64,000 nucleotides of DNA, taken from assembly GCF_031755915.1 (NCBI RefSeq), contig NC_083379.1:14989501-15053500 (forward strand). Direction: 5' to 3'. Each line of letters opens with the position of its first letter. The stretch's first letter is position 1. Below, in pieces: positions 22,404 to 34,916 of the stretch. The notes under the pieces were generated by a model. It was not told where the DNA came from and did not search any database. It was given only the letters and a program-made list of their open reading frames with translations. This stretch comes from Ziziphus jujuba. Lineage: Eukaryota > Streptophyta > Magnoliopsida > Rosales > Rhamnaceae. A program made the position numbers and the translations under genes.

Positions 22404-22415
22404 TGGTATCAGAGC
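22404..22415 (+). other. Primer binding site, unit 1 (initiator tRNA-Met)
   Basis: TGGTATCAGAGC begins 2 bp after LTR1 ends. It is the usual plant LTR-retrotransposon primer site, complementary to the 3' end of initiator tRNA-Met, and primes minus-strand cDNA. Confidence 0.9.
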
Positions 22416-22517
22416 ATAGGTTCTTGTAATCCTAAGGGACTGTGCATTGCTGTACAGCCCATCCGTAAATTCCTTCCTTTTGTAATCGTGCTTAAGTGTC
22501 CCTGTTTCTAAACTCTT

Positions 22518-22531
22518 GTTTGTTTCTTCAG
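22518..22531 (+). promoter_or_regulatory. Splice-acceptor-like site before gag, unit 1
   Basis: A T-rich tract ending TTTGTTTCTTCAG stops at 22531, 14 bp before the gag ATG at 22546. With the LTR donor at 20838/20839 it would define a 1,693-nt leader intron that removes U5 and the PBS. The copy in unit 2 ends at 30286. Confidence 0.45.
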
Positions 22532-22545
22532 TTTAATCGACTACG

Positions 22546-25500
22546 ATGAGTCGGCGGGACACACGTAGAACTCGGGAACGCTCGGCTGAGAGTTCCGGGA
22601 GTCGATCAAGCCTTAGAGATCTGGTCTCTCAGCTAACTAGAGCCTTAGGAGGTTCAAGCTCTAGTAACCGATCCGTGGATCAGGCTCGACGTTTAGGAGC
22701 CGTGGAGTTCGATGGAAGCCAAGGCCCAGCTGCAGCCTTGAAGTGGCTATCCAGCATGGAGAAAATCTTGGAAGAGGGGATGCAGTGCCCCGATGAGGAT
22801 ATGGTGAGGATTTCTGGGTTCATGTTAGAGGGAGACGCCCGGAAGTGGTGGCAAATGGAGAAGACCCGCAGAAGGCATACGTGGGACCAGTTCAAGATTG
22901 CCTTCTCTACTGAGTTCTGTCCTCCTGCCTACCGTGAGGCGAGAAGGAGAGAGTTCGAGGGACTGCGCCAGGGAAACATGACGGTGACAGAGTACGAGAG
23001 GAGGTTCCGGGAGCTGTCAGAGTTCTGCATGCACTTGATTCCCGACGATCACGCGAAGAAGGTGAGGTTCATAGACGGGTTGAACGAGAGCATCGGCTAC
23101 ACCCTTTCTGGGTCAGTACACCCCACCTATCAGTCCGCCAGGGATGCAGCGCTCGAGCTAGAGAGACAGGCGGAGATACACAGACCCTCGAGGCGCAGAC
23201 CGTTCGAAGGTTCGTACAGCGGGGTACCTCGACAGGGGGCATCTAAGAAGAGTCATAGTTCAGGCTCAGACAGTGGTGGGTTCAGCCCTCGAGGCAGATT
23301 TCAGAGGAGAGGCGGCTATCGTATGCCCCAACCAGCGCGCCATTCCATCAGCGGCGGCACGAGCTCATATAACTCTGGGTTTAGCCCCAAGCCATTCTGC
23401 AGACGTTGCAATAGAGCACACCATGGGATTTGCCAGTTTGAGGGTGTGTGCTTTCAGTGTGGGCAGGCGGGACATATTAAGAGAAATTGCCCTTATGGAG
23501 AGGCGGGAGTGTTAGGGGCGAGCCCACCATCACATAAGGCCAGTGGATCGCGGGGTCAGAGTTCCCGAGGGAGTTATGCAGTAGGAGGTTCATCGGGATC
23601 AGTCCCACAGCCTGTTGGACCGAGCAGGGGTAGAGGACGGAGGCCCCAGCAGACAGGGCAGGGTCGAGTGTTTGCGATGACCCAGCAGGAGGCCCTAGCT
23701 ACACCGGACGTCGTGGCAGGTACGTTGAATATATTTGGTAATGATGCATTAGTACTTATAGACCCGGGAGCAACACATTCATTTATCTCCAAGGAATTCG
23801 TCACTCGGGTCGGTATGACCCCTACTCCTTTAGAATGTCTAGTAGAGATAGCCACTCCTGCAGGAGAATCCTTGTGGCCTAGCCAGTTAATCAAGGAATG
23901 TTTCTTCTGTATCGAAGATCAAGTGATGGAGGCGGACTTGATCCTGTTGGATCTGTCCGGACTTGATGTAATTTTGGGCATGGATTGGTTGGCAAGGAAC
24001 CATGCATCTGTAGACTGTTTCAGCAAGGAAGTTACATTCAGGAGGCCAGGGTTGCCAGAAGTAGTATTCCGTGGAGGAGTTGGAAGGCCCTTACCGAGGT
24101 TGATATCTACCCTTACCGCCAAGAAGCTACTGAATAAAGGTTGCCAGGGGTATTTGGCTCATGTGATAGATACCCGAGTAAGTGGGGTCAGGTTGGAAGA
24201 CATGCCCGTTGTGAGGGATTTCCCGGACGTGTTTCCTGAGGAGTTACCAGGATTGCCTCCGGAAAGGGAAGTTGACTTTCCCATTGAATTGATTCCAGGC
24301 ACCGTGCCTATTTCTCTACCACCGTATCGGATGGCTCCAGCGGAGTTAAGGGAGCTAAAGGTCCAGTTGCAAGATTTGGTAGATAAGGGGTTTATTAGAC
24401 CAAGTATATCGCCGTGGGGAGCCCCAGTTTTGTTTGTAAAGAAAAAGGATGGTAGTTTAAGGCTGTGTATAGACTACCGACAACTTAATAAGGTCACCAT
24501 TCCTAATCGCTATCCGTTGCCAAGGATAGATGATCTATTCGACCAACTCCAAGGTGCCAAGGTGTTCTCCAAGATCGACTTGAGGTCGGGATACCATCAG
24601 TTAAGGATCCGAGAGTCGGACATTCCTAAGACTGCCTTTAGGACGAGGTACGGACATTATGAATTCCTAGTGATGTCGTTCGGACTCACCAATGCCCCAG
24701 CAGCTTTCATGGACTTGATGAATAGGGTGTTTCGTCCGTACTTGGATCGTTTTGTCATTGTATTTATCGATGACATTCTGATCTATTCAAGGAGCCAAGA
24801 AGAGCACGTGAGGCATTTGAAGAGAGTGCTCCAAACTTTAAGGCAGCATCAGCTATATGCTAAATTCGACAAGTGTGAATTCTGGTTGAATCAAGTGGGT
24901 TTTCTCGGACATATCGTGTCGGCAGAAGGTATCTATGTGGACCCTGATAAGGTAAAGGCAGTGTTGAGTTGGGAGCGCCCTACCACTGTGAGGGAGGTAC
25001 GAAGTTTTCTTGGATTAGCGGGTTACTACCGTCGTTTTATTGAAGGGTTTTCAAGGATTGCCGGGCCGCTTCATAGATTGACCCGAAAGAATGTTGAACT
25101 TAGTTGGACGGACAGGTGTGAACAGAGTTTTCAGGAGTTGAAGCAAAAGTTGACATCCGCACCTGTTTTAACTTTACCTGATGGGAATGAAGGTTTTGAA
25201 GTTTATTGTGATGCATCCCATCAAGGGTTGGGTTGCGTGCTAATGCAGAATCAAAGGGTGGTAGCGTATGCATCTCGGCAATTGAAGCAGCACGAACAGA
25301 ATTACCCTACGCACGACTTAGAATTGGCGGCGGTAGTCTTTGCTCTAAAGAAGTGGAGGCACTACTTGTATGGGGCCACGTGCCAAATCTATACCGACCA
25401 CAAGAGCCTCAAGTATATTTTCACTCAGAAGGAGTTAAATATGAGGCAAAGGCGATGGATGGAGTTGTTAAAGGATTATGACTGTGTGATTGACTATCAC

Positions 25501-27117
25501 CCGGGTAAGGCGAATGTAGTGGCAGATGCTTTGAGTAGGAAGGCTACTGGATCCCTTGCTCACATCCAAGTCATCCAACTACCTCTCATGGTGGAGTTGA
25601 AGAAGATGGGGGTGTTAATGCATATGCATCCTTCAGGAGTTCTCATGGCTAGCTTCCAGGTACGACCGGTGTTGGTGGATCGTATAGTAGAGACCCAAAT
25701 GGAAGATCCTAAGTTGAGGACAATTAAGGGCAAGGTACAAGAAGGTCTTGATCCGGAATTTTCCATAAGGAGGGATGGAACCCTCGTGTATAAAGGACGA
25801 CTTTGCGTTCCGGATATCCCAGGACTCAAGAAGGAGATTTTGGAGGAGGCGCATAGCTCGATGTATGCGATGCATCCTGGGAGTACCAAGATGTATCGGA
25901 CGCTTGTTAAGTATTATTGGTGGATTGGTATGAAGAGAGAAGTGGCAGACTTTGTATCAAAATGTTTGATTTGTCAACAAGTGAAAGCAGAAAGACAGAA
26001 GCCTTCGGGACTACTCCAACCTTTACCGATTCCCGTGTGGAAGTGGGAAGAACTCAACATGGACTTCGTATTCAAGCTTCCTTCCACACCTAGAAGGTAC
26101 GACGGCATTTGGGTAATCATTGATCGTCTCACCAAGTCGGCACACTTCCTACCGGTACGAGAACGTTTTTCGCCCGAGAAGTTAGCCCAGTTGTTCGTGC
26201 AACGCATTGTAAGTCTTCATGGAGTACCGTTAGCCATCGTCTCCGATCGAGATCCGCGCTTTACTTCACGACTATGGCGGAAGTTGGCTGATGCACTAGG
26301 AGCAAGACTTAACTACAGCACCGCTTTTCACCCACAATCTGATGGACAAGCAGAGCGCACAATCCAGACATTAGAAGACATGCTAAGGTCTTGCATTATG
26401 CAATTTAGCGGTAGCTGGGATGAACAACTACCACTGATAGAGTTTGTCTACAACAACAGTTATCAAGCGAGTACTGGAATGTCCCCGTATGAAGCTTTAT
26501 ATGGGAGGCAGTGTCGGACACCTTTGTGTTGGAGTGAGGTAGGAGAAGAGAGGCTCCTTGCAACAACTAATGCGGTCGGATCTGAGTATTTAAGGATGAC
26601 CTTGGACAAGGTGAAGATCATTAGGGATCGATTGAAGGTTGCCCAAGATAGACAGAAGAGTTACGCCGATGTGCGTCGAAAGGATTTGGAATTCGAGGTA
26701 GGAGATTGGGTATTCCTAAAACTATCTCCATGGAAAGGAGTAGTACGTTTTGGACGACGAGGTAAGTTGGGTCCTCGTTATATTGGGCCTTACGAGGTTA
26801 CGGAGAGGATTGGCCCGGTGGCGTATAGGTTGGCGTTACCGGAAGAGCTAGCTCGAGTACACAACGTGTTTCATGTGTCGATGCTACGGAAGTATATTGC
26901 AGACCCTTCGCACGTACTCGAGAGTCCGGATATAGAGATAAGGGAAGATCTTTCGTATGTGGAGCAGCCAGTACAGATTTTGGATCACGAGGAACGCACG
27001 CTACGCAACAAGACTATTCCTCTAGTTAAGGTCTTATGGCGGAACCACTTGGTCGAGGAAGCAACGTGGGAACCCGAAGCACAGATGCGTGAGCAGTACC
27101 CGTATCTGTTCCAGTGA
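22546..27117 (+). CDS. Gag-Pol polyprotein with chromodomain, unit 1
   Basis: A single uninterrupted 1,523-residue frame encodes all core proteins of a Ty3/gypsy element. Gag capsid-like region is at about residues 50-210. A CCHC zinc knuckle lies at C302-C315 ([14 protein letters not shown]). The aspartic protease centre is [10 protein letters not shown] (D406; DPG rather than DSG). Reverse transcriptase has D678 and FIDD (D742, D743). RNase H has D889, E926, D951. The integrase zinc finger is H1103, H1110, C1140, C1143, and its core D1173, D1234, E1270 (D,D-35-E). A C-terminal chromodomain lies at about 1476-1523. In this family Gag assembles particles, Pol copies RNA into cDNA and inserts it, and the chromodomain is thought to steer insertion to marked chromatin. 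Gag and Pol share one frame, with no frameshift. Intact, so possibly autonomous. Confidence 0.95.
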   Translation: MSRRDTRRTRERSAESSGSRSSLRDLVSQLTRALGGSSSSNRSVDQARRLGAVEFDGSQGPAAALKWLSSMEKILEEGMQCPDEDMVRISGFMLEGDARKWWQMEKTRRRHTWDQFKIAFSTEFCPPAYREARRREFEGLRQGNMTVTEYERRFRELSEFCMHLIPDDHAKKVRFIDGLNESIGYTLSGSVHPTYQSARDAALELERQAEIHRPSRRRPFEGSYSGVPRQGASKKSHSSGSDSGGFSPRGRFQRRGGYRMPQPARHSISGGTSSYNSGFSPKPFCRRCNRAHHGICQFEGVCFQCGQAGHIKRNCPYGEAGVLGASPPSHKASGSRGQSSRGSYAVGGSSGSVPQPVGPSRGRGRRPQQTGQGRVFAMTQQEALATPDVVAGTLNIFGNDALVLIDPGATHSFISKEFVTRVGMTPTPLECLVEIATPAGESLWPSQLIKECFFCIEDQVMEADLILLDLSGLDVILGMDWLARNHASVDCFSKEVTFRRPGLPEVVFRGGVGRPLPRLISTLTAKKLLNKGCQGYLAHVIDTRVSGVRLEDMPVVRDFPDVFPEELPGLPPEREVDFPIELIPGTVPISLPPYRMAPAELRELKVQLQDLVDKGFIRPSISPWGAPVLFVKKKDGSLRLCIDYRQLNKVTIPNRYPLPRIDDLFDQLQGAKVFSKIDLRSGYHQLRIRESDIPKTAFRTRYGHYEFLVMSFGLTNAPAAFMDLMNRVFRPYLDRFVIVFIDDILIYSRSQEEHVRHLKRVLQTLRQHQLYAKFDKCEFWLNQVGFLGHIVSAEGIYVDPDKVKAVLSWERPTTVREVRSFLGLAGYYRRFIEGFSRIAGPLHRLTRKNVELSWTDRCEQSFQELKQKLTSAPVLTLPDGNEGFEVYCDASHQGLGCVLMQNQRVVAYASRQLKQHEQNYPTHDLELAAVVFALKKWRHYLYGATCQIYTDHKSLKYIFTQKELNMRQRRWMELLKDYDCVIDYHPGKANVVADALSRKATGSLAHIQVIQLPLMVELKKMGVLMHMHPSGVLMASFQVRPVLVDRIVETQMEDPKLRTIKGKVQEGLDPEFSIRRDGTLVYKGRLCVPDIPGLKKEILEEAHSSMYAMHPGSTKMYRTLVKYYWWIGMKREVADFVSKCLICQQVKAERQKPSGLLQPLPIPVWKWEELNMDFVFKLPSTPRRYDGIWVIIDRLTKSAHFLPVRERFSPEKLAQLFVQRIVSLHGVPLAIVSDRDPRFTSRLWRKLADALGARLNYSTAFHPQSDGQAERTIQTLEDMLRSCIMQFSGSWDEQLPLIEFVYNNSYQASTGMSPYEALYGRQCRTPLCWSEVGEERLLATTNAVGSEYLRMTLDKVKIIRDRLKVAQDRQKSYADVRRKDLEFEVGDWVFLKLSPWKGVVRFGRRGKLGPRYIGPYEVTERIGPVAYRLALPEELARVHNVFHVSMLRKYIADPSHVLESPDIEIREDLSYVEQPVQILDHEERTLRNKTIPLVKVLWRNHLVEEATWEPEAQMREQYPYLFQ

Positions 27118-27148
27118 CGTGCGGAAATTTCGAGGACGAAATTTTTGT

Positions 27149-27160
27149 AAGGGGGGAAGG
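27149..27160 (+). other. Polypurine tract, unit 1
   Basis: AAGGGGGGAAGG lies 1 bp before LTR2. It would prime plus-strand DNA synthesis. Confidence 0.9.
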
Positions 27161-27161
27161 C

Positions 27162-30156
27162 TGTAACACCCCGTCCCGAATCGCACCGGAATCCGTGCAC
27201 GTTGACCGAGGTTGACCGTTGACCGTTGACCGAAGGGGTCAAAGTTGACTTTTTGACTCGGTGGGAATTTCGAGTTGACCAGGGTACCGTGGCGAAGTGC
27301 ATGACGCCCTGAGTTCGTAGACTAGTAGCACGTCGAAAACGGAGCTACGGTTTGAAAGTTATGGGCAAAACAAGTTGAAGTGTAAACTGTCTAAAAGGTG
27401 CCGGGAGTTGACTTTTTCTTGTGATGTAATTGTGAGTTGACTCTTGTATGGTTGTGAAGTGCTCGTCGATACGAGTTCATAGACTAGCGGCACGCTTAAA
27501 ACGGACATCCGGTTAAAAAGTTATGGACGTTTGAAGTTTACCGGATACCGTATTATTTTAATATTTTTTTTGGGTCGGTGAACAGTGAAACGCCACGTGT
27601 CAGTTTCTGATTGGTCCACGTGGCATGAACAGTGTCATGCAGGGGTTTTATTTGTTAAAACACTCGAGAAAGAGAGAGAGGAGAGAGAAAGAGAGAGCCA
27701 CCGCCGGCCACCGGATTTTGTCACTGTTCCGGCCGAGTTACTGTACACGCGCCGGACAGAAAGCTTGCCCACCTCATTTCCGGCAAAACCTCCAAATTTC
27801 ACGGCGAACGGCCGCCGGACGCGCCCGGATCGGACGTCCGAAGTTTGGCGGCGATTTTTCCCCTCCACCGCCGGCCACCGCGAATCGGCACTATTCCGGC
27901 CGATAAACAGTACACGCGCCTGACAGCCTTGATCCTCTCCTCAAGTCCGGCCTACCCACCAAAAATCACGACCATCGGACCACCGACGCGCCGGGATCGG
28001 AGCGTTTTCCGGCGAGGGGTCGAAAATCTTCAAACGGTGATTTCTCCGCCGTCCGACCTCCGTTTTGCTCACCGTCGGTCCCGTTGGATTGCTCTCCTCA
28101 CGATCTACAAATCTGCAAAATTTCACAGCAAACGGCCACCGTCGGAAATTACTGTTCCGGCGACGGTTGCCGGTGACGTGGCGGCCCGCCGGAAAGTACT
28201 GTTCCGGCGAGTACCCTGAAAATTCCGGCCAGCTCCAGTCCGCAGTGTTCGACCTCCTGAACCCAAATCCGACTTCCGTTTCCACCAATTCGCGACGGTT
28301 TGGGAGAATTGCGGAGCCGAAACCCGAAAAGCTTCCCGATAAAATTCCGACCCCGTCGGGTACGATCATCGGAAATTAAGACCGGATCTGTGATTAGCAT
28401 CACTCGAGCTTCGATTCGGTATATAATTCGTAAATTTTAGTTATCGTTTGGTGTTCGCTCCCCGGGTACCCATTTGGGGATTACCCGAATAAAATATTAA
28501 TATTTGTGGTTTTGGTACTGTGGATGTTTTAGGTGCACGTGCAAGTAGCGGAGTCGATCCTGCGGAGGATCTTGATTGAGATACGTGCACAAGGTGAGTG
28601 ACCCACCTTCAAATTAATTTTGGGGAATTTAATTGATGAATATATTATGTGTGAATTAAATATTTGGAATTTAATATCTATGTGCCAAATATTTATTGGA
28701 TTTATTGTAGAATTATTTATGAATTTATTGGATTTAAGAAAATGCGAATTCTACAAATTTATGCCATGTGGAATTATTTTATGGTTTTGAGGATTTTGAA
28801 ATTTGTGTGGTTTTAATGGTAAATTGGGCATGATTTGATTTTCAAATATTTCAAAGAAAATATTTGGTTATATTGGTGATTTCAATTTTTATAAAATATG
28901 CCCATGGAATATTATGAGATTTGATTATGATATTTCGAGAAATTATTTATGCTATTGGGAAAATGTGGATATTTGAATTGATGGATTTGGAAGTTGGTGG
29001 ATTTGAAAATCATGGAATTTATGGTATGGATTATAAGGAAATTGTGGAGAATTTCCCGGTTCAAGCGGATGGATTATGCCCGCTATGCTTATGAAAAATG
29101 TGAAATTTGTTTTATGATTTAAATTTATGGATTTTATAATTTTTAGATGCACCGTGCACGTACTGGTGTTCTGATTATGTGATATGGTATATGTGATATG
29201 GTTAGTGTGCACACGGTTGTGATTAGCGCGCAGGTGGGTGTGAGTAGCGCGCGGTTGATATTATGAGGGTGTCCTGTGGATGCCATCGGAGAGGGCGGCC
29301 ACCCCCCTTTGGCCGGGACACCAGGTTAGCAGCGGCGCTGTGGGACGCCACGCGACCGTATGCCGGTTTCTTTCTATAACCTCCTGTCTGGCGGTACCTT
29401 GGGACGCTGGGTACTGTTGGCGCCACTGGTATATAGTGGGTGCATCAAATGATTTTCAGAACTGTGTTTTAAAAATAAAATGTTAATGAAAAATATAATT
29501 GTTACCGCTTCTGGTATTTAATTGATGTCTTGGTTTTCGGGAAATATGAATAAAGGGTTTTGTGAAATTGTTTTAAAAGGGGAACCTTTCCAACTGAGAG
29601 AATTGTAAGGGTTTTGAGAGAAAATATTATTTCCAAATAATTATTATTTATACTTATTACTGTGATATTATATGGTATAGTAGTAGGGTCGCTCACTGAG
29701 ATGATTAGCATCTCACACTCTTAAATTCCGTTCCTCTAGGTACCAGGTTGTCGGTGTTCACTCGGAGCGGACTTGATCTTCCTCGCTGTATTTGTTCGCG
29801 CAGTACCTTGTTCTTCTTTTACTGCAGTTGTAATATTTCGTTCACTTTTGCTGTATTCTGTATTTTGTAGTACTTCATAAAGCTCTGTATACTGTATGGG
29901 ACACTTATGTATTTGTATTGCACTGGATTACTGTATTTTTATTTTGGAGTGCTGAAATTTGTGGAACCAGTTCGTCGTACTGTGGGAGGAATAAGGGAAC
30001 AATTATAGAAGTGTGTTTTCAGTGCAGGAAATTTTGTGGTAAGTCCATCCCTTAGGGGAGGTTCTGCCGGATCTTCCACAGAAGGGTCCGGTAGGGTTTC
30101 CCTGGGATCAGGGCTTGTCTAGGGTTCCGGTGGGGAACTTTGGACGGGTCCTGACA
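27162..30156 (+). repeat. LTR2 (shared middle LTR)
   Basis: It is 2,995 bp, placed exactly 7,755 bp after LTR1. It follows the PPT of unit 1 and precedes the PBS of unit 2, so it serves as 3' LTR to one and 5' LTR to the other. TATA at 28420, AATAAA at 28488, leader stem at 28533-28590, donor-like junction 28593/28594. Confidence 0.93.
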
Positions 30157-30158
30157 GT

Positions 30159-30170
30159 TGGTATCAGAGC
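30159..30170 (+). other. Primer binding site, unit 2
   Basis: TGGTATCAGAGC, 2 bp after LTR2, identical to unit 1. Confidence 0.9.
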
Positions 30171-30300
30171 ATAGGTTCTTGTAATCCTAAGGGACTGTGC
30201 ATTGCTGTACAGCCCATCCGTAAATTCCTTCCTTTTGTAATCGTGCTTAAGTGTCCCTGTTTCTAAACTCTTGTTTGTTTCTTCAGTTTAATCGACTACG

Positions 30301-33300
30301 ATGAGTCGGCGGGACACACGTAGAACTCGGGAACGCTCGGCTGAGAGTTCCGGGAGTCGATCAAGCCTTAGAGATCTGGTCTCTCAGCTAACTAGAGCCT
30401 TAGGAGGTTCAAGCTCTAGTAACCGATCCGTGGATCAGGCTCGACGTTTAGGAGCCGTGGAGTTCGATGGAAGCCAAGGCCCAGCTGCAGCCTTGAAGTG
30501 GCTATCCAGCATGGAGAAAATCTTGGAAGAGGGGATGCAGTGCCCCGATGAGGATATGGTGAGGATTTCTGGGTTCATGTTAGAGGGAGACGCCCGGAAG
30601 TGGTGGCAAATGGAGAAGACCCGCAGAAGGCATACGTGGGACCAGTTCAAGATTGCCTTCTCTACTGAGTTCTGTCCTCCTGCCTACCGTGAGGCGAGAA
30701 GGAGAGAGTTCGAGGGACTGCGCCAGGGAAACATGACGGTGACAGAGTACGAGAGGAGGTTCCGGGAGCTGTCAGAGTTCTGCATGCACTTGATTCCCGA
30801 CGATCACGCGAAGAAGGTGAGGTTCATAGACGGGTTGAACGAGAGCATCGGCTACACCCTTTCTGGGTCAGTACACCCCACCTATCAGTCCGCCAGGGAT
30901 GCAGCGCTCGAGCTAGAGAGACAGGCGGAGATACACAGACCCTCGAGGCGCAGACCGTTCGAAGGTTCGTACAGCGGGGTACCTCGACAGGGGGCATCTA
31001 AGAAGAGTCATAGTTCAGGCTCAGACAGTGGTGGGTTCAGCCCTCGAGGCAGATTTCAGAGGAGAGGCGGCTATCGTATGCCCCAACCAGCGCGCCATTC
31101 CATCAGCGGCGGCACGAGCTCATATAACTCTGGGTTTAGCCCCAAGCCATTCTGCAGACGTTGCAATAGAGCACACCATGGGATTTGCCAGTTTGAGGGT
31201 GTGTGCTTTCAGTGTGGGCAGGCGGGACATATTAAGAGAAATTGCCCTTATGGAGAGGCGGGAGTGTTAGGGGCGAGCCCACCATCACATAAGGCCAGTG
31301 GATCGCGGGGTCAGAGTTCCCGAGGGAGTTATGCAGTAGGAGGTTCATCGGGATCAGTCCCACAGCCTGTTGGACCGAGCAGGGGTAGAGGACGGAGGCC
31401 CCAGCAGACAGGGCAGGGTCGAGTGTTTGCGATGACCCAGCAGGAGGCCCTAGCTACACCGGACGTCGTGGCAGGTACGTTGAATATATTTGGTAATGAT
31501 GCATTAGTACTTATAGACCCGGGAGCAACACATTCATTTATCTCCAAGGAATTCGTCACTCGGGTCGGTATGACCCCTACTCCTTTAGAATGTCTAGTAG
31601 AGATAGCCACTCCTGCAGGAGAATCCTTGTGGCCTAGCCAGTTAATCAAGGAATGTTTCTTCTGTATCGAAGATCAAGTGATGGAGGCGGACTTGATCCT
31701 GTTGGATCTGTCCGGACTTGATGTAATTTTGGGCATGGATTGGTTGGCAAGGAACCATGCATCTGTAGACTGTTTCAGCAAGGAAGTTACATTCAGGAGG
31801 CCAGGGTTGCCAGAAGTAGTATTCCGTGGAGGAGTTGGAAGGCCCTTACCGAGGTTGATATCTACCCTTACCGCCAAGAAGCTACTGAATAAAGGTTGCC
31901 AGGGGTATTTGGCTCATGTGATAGATACCCGAGTAAGTGGGGTCAGGTTGGAAGACATGCCCGTTGTGAGGGATTTCCCGGACGTGTTTCCTGAGGAGTT
32001 ACCAGGATTGCCTCCGGAAAGGGAAGTTGACTTTCCCATTGAATTGATTCCAGGCACCGTGCCTATTTCTCTACCACCGTATCGGATGGCTCCAGCGGAG
32101 TTAAGGGAGCTAAAGGTCCAGTTGCAAGATTTGGTAGATAAGGGGTTTATTAGACCAAGTATATCGCCGTGGGGAGCCCCAGTTTTGTTTGTAAAGAAAA
32201 AGGATGGTAGTTTAAGGCTGTGTATAGACTACCGACAACTTAATAAGGTCACCATTCCTAATCGCTATCCGTTGCCAAGGATAGATGATCTATTCGACCA
32301 ACTCCAAGGTGCCAAGGTGTTCTCCAAGATCGACTTGAGGTCGGGATACCATCAGTTAAGGATCCGAGAGTCGGACATTCCTAAGACTGCCTTTAGGACG
32401 AGGTACGGACATTATGAATTCCTAGTGATGTCGTTCGGACTCACCAATGCCCCAGCAGCTTTCATGGACTTGATGAATAGGGTGTTTCGTCCGTACTTGG
32501 ATCGTTTTGTCATTGTATTTATCGATGACATTCTGATCTATTCAAGGAGCCAAGAAGAGCACGTGAGGCATTTGAAGAGAGTGCTCCAAACTTTAAGGCA
32601 GCATCAGCTATATGCTAAATTCGACAAGTGTGAATTCTGGTTGAATCAAGTGGGTTTTCTCGGACATATCGTGTCGGCAGAAGGTATCTATGTGGACCCT
32701 GATAAGGTAAAGGCAGTGTTGAGTTGGGAGCGCCCTACCACTGTGAGGGAGGTACGAAGTTTTCTTGGATTAGCGGGTTACTACCGTCGTTTTATTGAAG
32801 GGTTTTCAAGGATTGCCGGGCCGCTTCATAGATTGACCCGAAAGAATGTTGAACTTAGTTGGACGGACAGGTGTGAACAGAGTTTTCAGGAGTTGAAGCA
32901 AAAGTTGACATCCGCACCTGTTTTAACTTTACCTGATGGGAATGAAGGTTTTGAAGTTTATTGTGATGCATCCCATCAAGGGTTGGGTTGCGTGCTAATG
33001 CAGAATCAAAGGGTGGTAGCGTATGCATCTCGGCAATTGAAGCAGCACGAACAGAATTACCCTACGCACGACTTAGAATTGGCGGCGGTAGTCTTTGCTC
33101 TAAAGAAGTGGAGGCACTACTTGTATGGGGCCACGTGCCAAATCTATACCGACCACAAGAGCCTCAAGTATATTTTCACTCAGAAGGAGTTAAATATGAG
33201 GCAAAGGCGATGGATGGAGTTGTTAAAGGATTATGACTGTGTGATTGACTATCACCCGGGTAAGGCGAATGTAGTGGCAGATGCTTTGAGTAGGAAGGCT

Positions 33301-34872
33301 ACTGGATCCCTTGCTCACATCCAAGTCATCCAACTACCTCTCATGGTGGAGTTGAAGAAGATGGGGGTGTTAATGCATATGCATCCTTCAGGAGTTCTCA
33401 TGGCTAGCTTCCAGGTACGACCGGTGTTGGTGGATCGTATAGTAGAGACCCAAATGGAAGATCCTAAGTTGAGGACAATTAAGGGCAAGGTACAAGAAGG
33501 TCTTGATCCGGAATTTTCCATAAGGAGGGATGGAGCCCTCGTGTATAAAGGACGACTTTGCGTTCCGGATATCCCAGGACTCAAGAAGGAGATTTTGGAG
33601 GAGGCGCATAGCTCGATGTATGCGATGCATCCTGGGAGTACCAAGATGTATCGGACGCTTGTTAAGTATTATTGGTGGATTGGTATGAAGAGAGAAGTGG
33701 CAGACTTTGTATCAAAATGTTTGATTTGTCAACAAGTGAAAGCAGAAAGACAGAAGCCTTCGGGACTACTCCAACCTTTACCGATTCCCGTGTGGAAGTG
33801 GGAAGAACTCAACATGGACTTCGTATTCAAGCTTCCTTCCACACCTAGAAGGTACGACGGCATTTGGGTAATCATTGATCGTCTCACCAAGTCGGCACAC
33901 TTCCTACCGGTACGAGAACGTTTTTCGCCCGAGAAGTTAGCCCAGTTGTTCGTGCAACGCATTGTAAGTCTTCATGGAGTACCGTTAGCCATCGTCTCCG
34001 ATCGAGATCCGCGCTTTACTTCACGACTATGGCGGAAGTTGGCTGATGCACTAGGAGCAAGACTTAACTACAGCACCGCTTTTCACCCACAATCTGATGG
34101 ACAAGCAGAGCGCACAATCCAGACATTAGAAGACATGCTAAGGTCTTGCATTATGCAATTTAGCGGTAGCTGGGATGAACAACTACCACTGATAGAGTTT
34201 GTCTACAACAACAGTTATCAAGCGAGTACTGGAATGTCCCCGTATGAAGCTTTATATGGGAGGCAGTGTCGGACACCTTTGTGTTGGAGTGAGGTAGGAG
34301 AAGAGAGGCTCCTTGCAACAACTAATGCGGTCGGATCTGAGTATTTAAGGATGACCTTGGACAAGGTGAAGATCATTAGGGATCGATTGAAGGTTGCCCA
34401 AGATAGACAGAAGAGTTACGCCGATGTGCGTCGAAAGGATTTGGAATTCGAGGTAGGAGATTGGGTATTCCTAAAACTATCTCCATGGAAAGGAGTAGTA
34501 CGTTTTGGACGACGAGGTAAGTTGGGTCCTCGTTATATTGGGCCTTACGAGGTTACGGAGAGGATTGGCCCGGTGGCGTATAGGTTGGCGTTACCGGAAG
34601 AGCTAGCTCGAGTACACAACGTGTTTCATGTGTCGATGCTACGGAAGTATATTGCAGACCCTTCGCACGTACTCGAGAGTCCGGATATAGAGATAAGGGA
34701 AGATCTTTCGTATGTGGAGCAGCCAGTACAGATTTTGGATCACGAGGAACGCACGCTACGCAACAAGACTATTCCTCTAGTTAAGGTCTTATGGCGGAAC
34801 CACTTGGTCGAGGAAGCAACGTGGGAACCCGAAGCACAGATGCGTGAGCAGTACCCGTATCTGTTCCAGTGA
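30301..34872 (+). CDS. Gag-Pol polyprotein with chromodomain, unit 2
   Basis: A second intact 1,523-residue frame. It is the same protein as unit 1 except that residue 1079 is Ala here and Thr in unit 1 (A at 25780, G at 33535), in the linker before the integrase zinc finger. All catalytic residues described for unit 1 are present at the same positions (zinc knuckle 302-315, protease D406, reverse transcriptase D678/D742/D743, RNase H D889/E926/D951, integrase D1173/D1234/E1270, chromodomain about 1476-1523). It has its own upstream LTR2 promoter, PBS and downstream PPT, so it could be expressed independently. The near-identity indicates recent duplication. Confidence 0.95.
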   Translation: MSRRDTRRTRERSAESSGSRSSLRDLVSQLTRALGGSSSSNRSVDQARRLGAVEFDGSQGPAAALKWLSSMEKILEEGMQCPDEDMVRISGFMLEGDARKWWQMEKTRRRHTWDQFKIAFSTEFCPPAYREARRREFEGLRQGNMTVTEYERRFRELSEFCMHLIPDDHAKKVRFIDGLNESIGYTLSGSVHPTYQSARDAALELERQAEIHRPSRRRPFEGSYSGVPRQGASKKSHSSGSDSGGFSPRGRFQRRGGYRMPQPARHSISGGTSSYNSGFSPKPFCRRCNRAHHGICQFEGVCFQCGQAGHIKRNCPYGEAGVLGASPPSHKASGSRGQSSRGSYAVGGSSGSVPQPVGPSRGRGRRPQQTGQGRVFAMTQQEALATPDVVAGTLNIFGNDALVLIDPGATHSFISKEFVTRVGMTPTPLECLVEIATPAGESLWPSQLIKECFFCIEDQVMEADLILLDLSGLDVILGMDWLARNHASVDCFSKEVTFRRPGLPEVVFRGGVGRPLPRLISTLTAKKLLNKGCQGYLAHVIDTRVSGVRLEDMPVVRDFPDVFPEELPGLPPEREVDFPIELIPGTVPISLPPYRMAPAELRELKVQLQDLVDKGFIRPSISPWGAPVLFVKKKDGSLRLCIDYRQLNKVTIPNRYPLPRIDDLFDQLQGAKVFSKIDLRSGYHQLRIRESDIPKTAFRTRYGHYEFLVMSFGLTNAPAAFMDLMNRVFRPYLDRFVIVFIDDILIYSRSQEEHVRHLKRVLQTLRQHQLYAKFDKCEFWLNQVGFLGHIVSAEGIYVDPDKVKAVLSWERPTTVREVRSFLGLAGYYRRFIEGFSRIAGPLHRLTRKNVELSWTDRCEQSFQELKQKLTSAPVLTLPDGNEGFEVYCDASHQGLGCVLMQNQRVVAYASRQLKQHEQNYPTHDLELAAVVFALKKWRHYLYGATCQIYTDHKSLKYIFTQKELNMRQRRWMELLKDYDCVIDYHPGKANVVADALSRKATGSLAHIQVIQLPLMVELKKMGVLMHMHPSGVLMASFQVRPVLVDRIVETQMEDPKLRTIKGKVQEGLDPEFSIRRDGALVYKGRLCVPDIPGLKKEILEEAHSSMYAMHPGSTKMYRTLVKYYWWIGMKREVADFVSKCLICQQVKAERQKPSGLLQPLPIPVWKWEELNMDFVFKLPSTPRRYDGIWVIIDRLTKSAHFLPVRERFSPEKLAQLFVQRIVSLHGVPLAIVSDRDPRFTSRLWRKLADALGARLNYSTAFHPQSDGQAERTIQTLEDMLRSCIMQFSGSWDEQLPLIEFVYNNSYQASTGMSPYEALYGRQCRTPLCWSEVGEERLLATTNAVGSEYLRMTLDKVKIIRDRLKVAQDRQKSYADVRRKDLEFEVGDWVFLKLSPWKGVVRFGRRGKLGPRYIGPYEVTERIGPVAYRLALPEELARVHNVFHVSMLRKYIADPSHVLESPDIEIREDLSYVEQPVQILDHEERTLRNKTIPLVKVLWRNHLVEEATWEPEAQMREQYPYLFQ

Positions 34873-34903
34873 CGTGCGGAAATTTCGAGGACGAAATTTT
34901 TGT

Positions 34904-34915
34904 AAGGGGGGAAGG
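34904..34915 (+). other. Polypurine tract, unit 2
   Basis: AAGGGGGGAAGG, 1 bp before LTR3, as in unit 1. Confidence 0.9.
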
Positions 34916-34916
34916 C

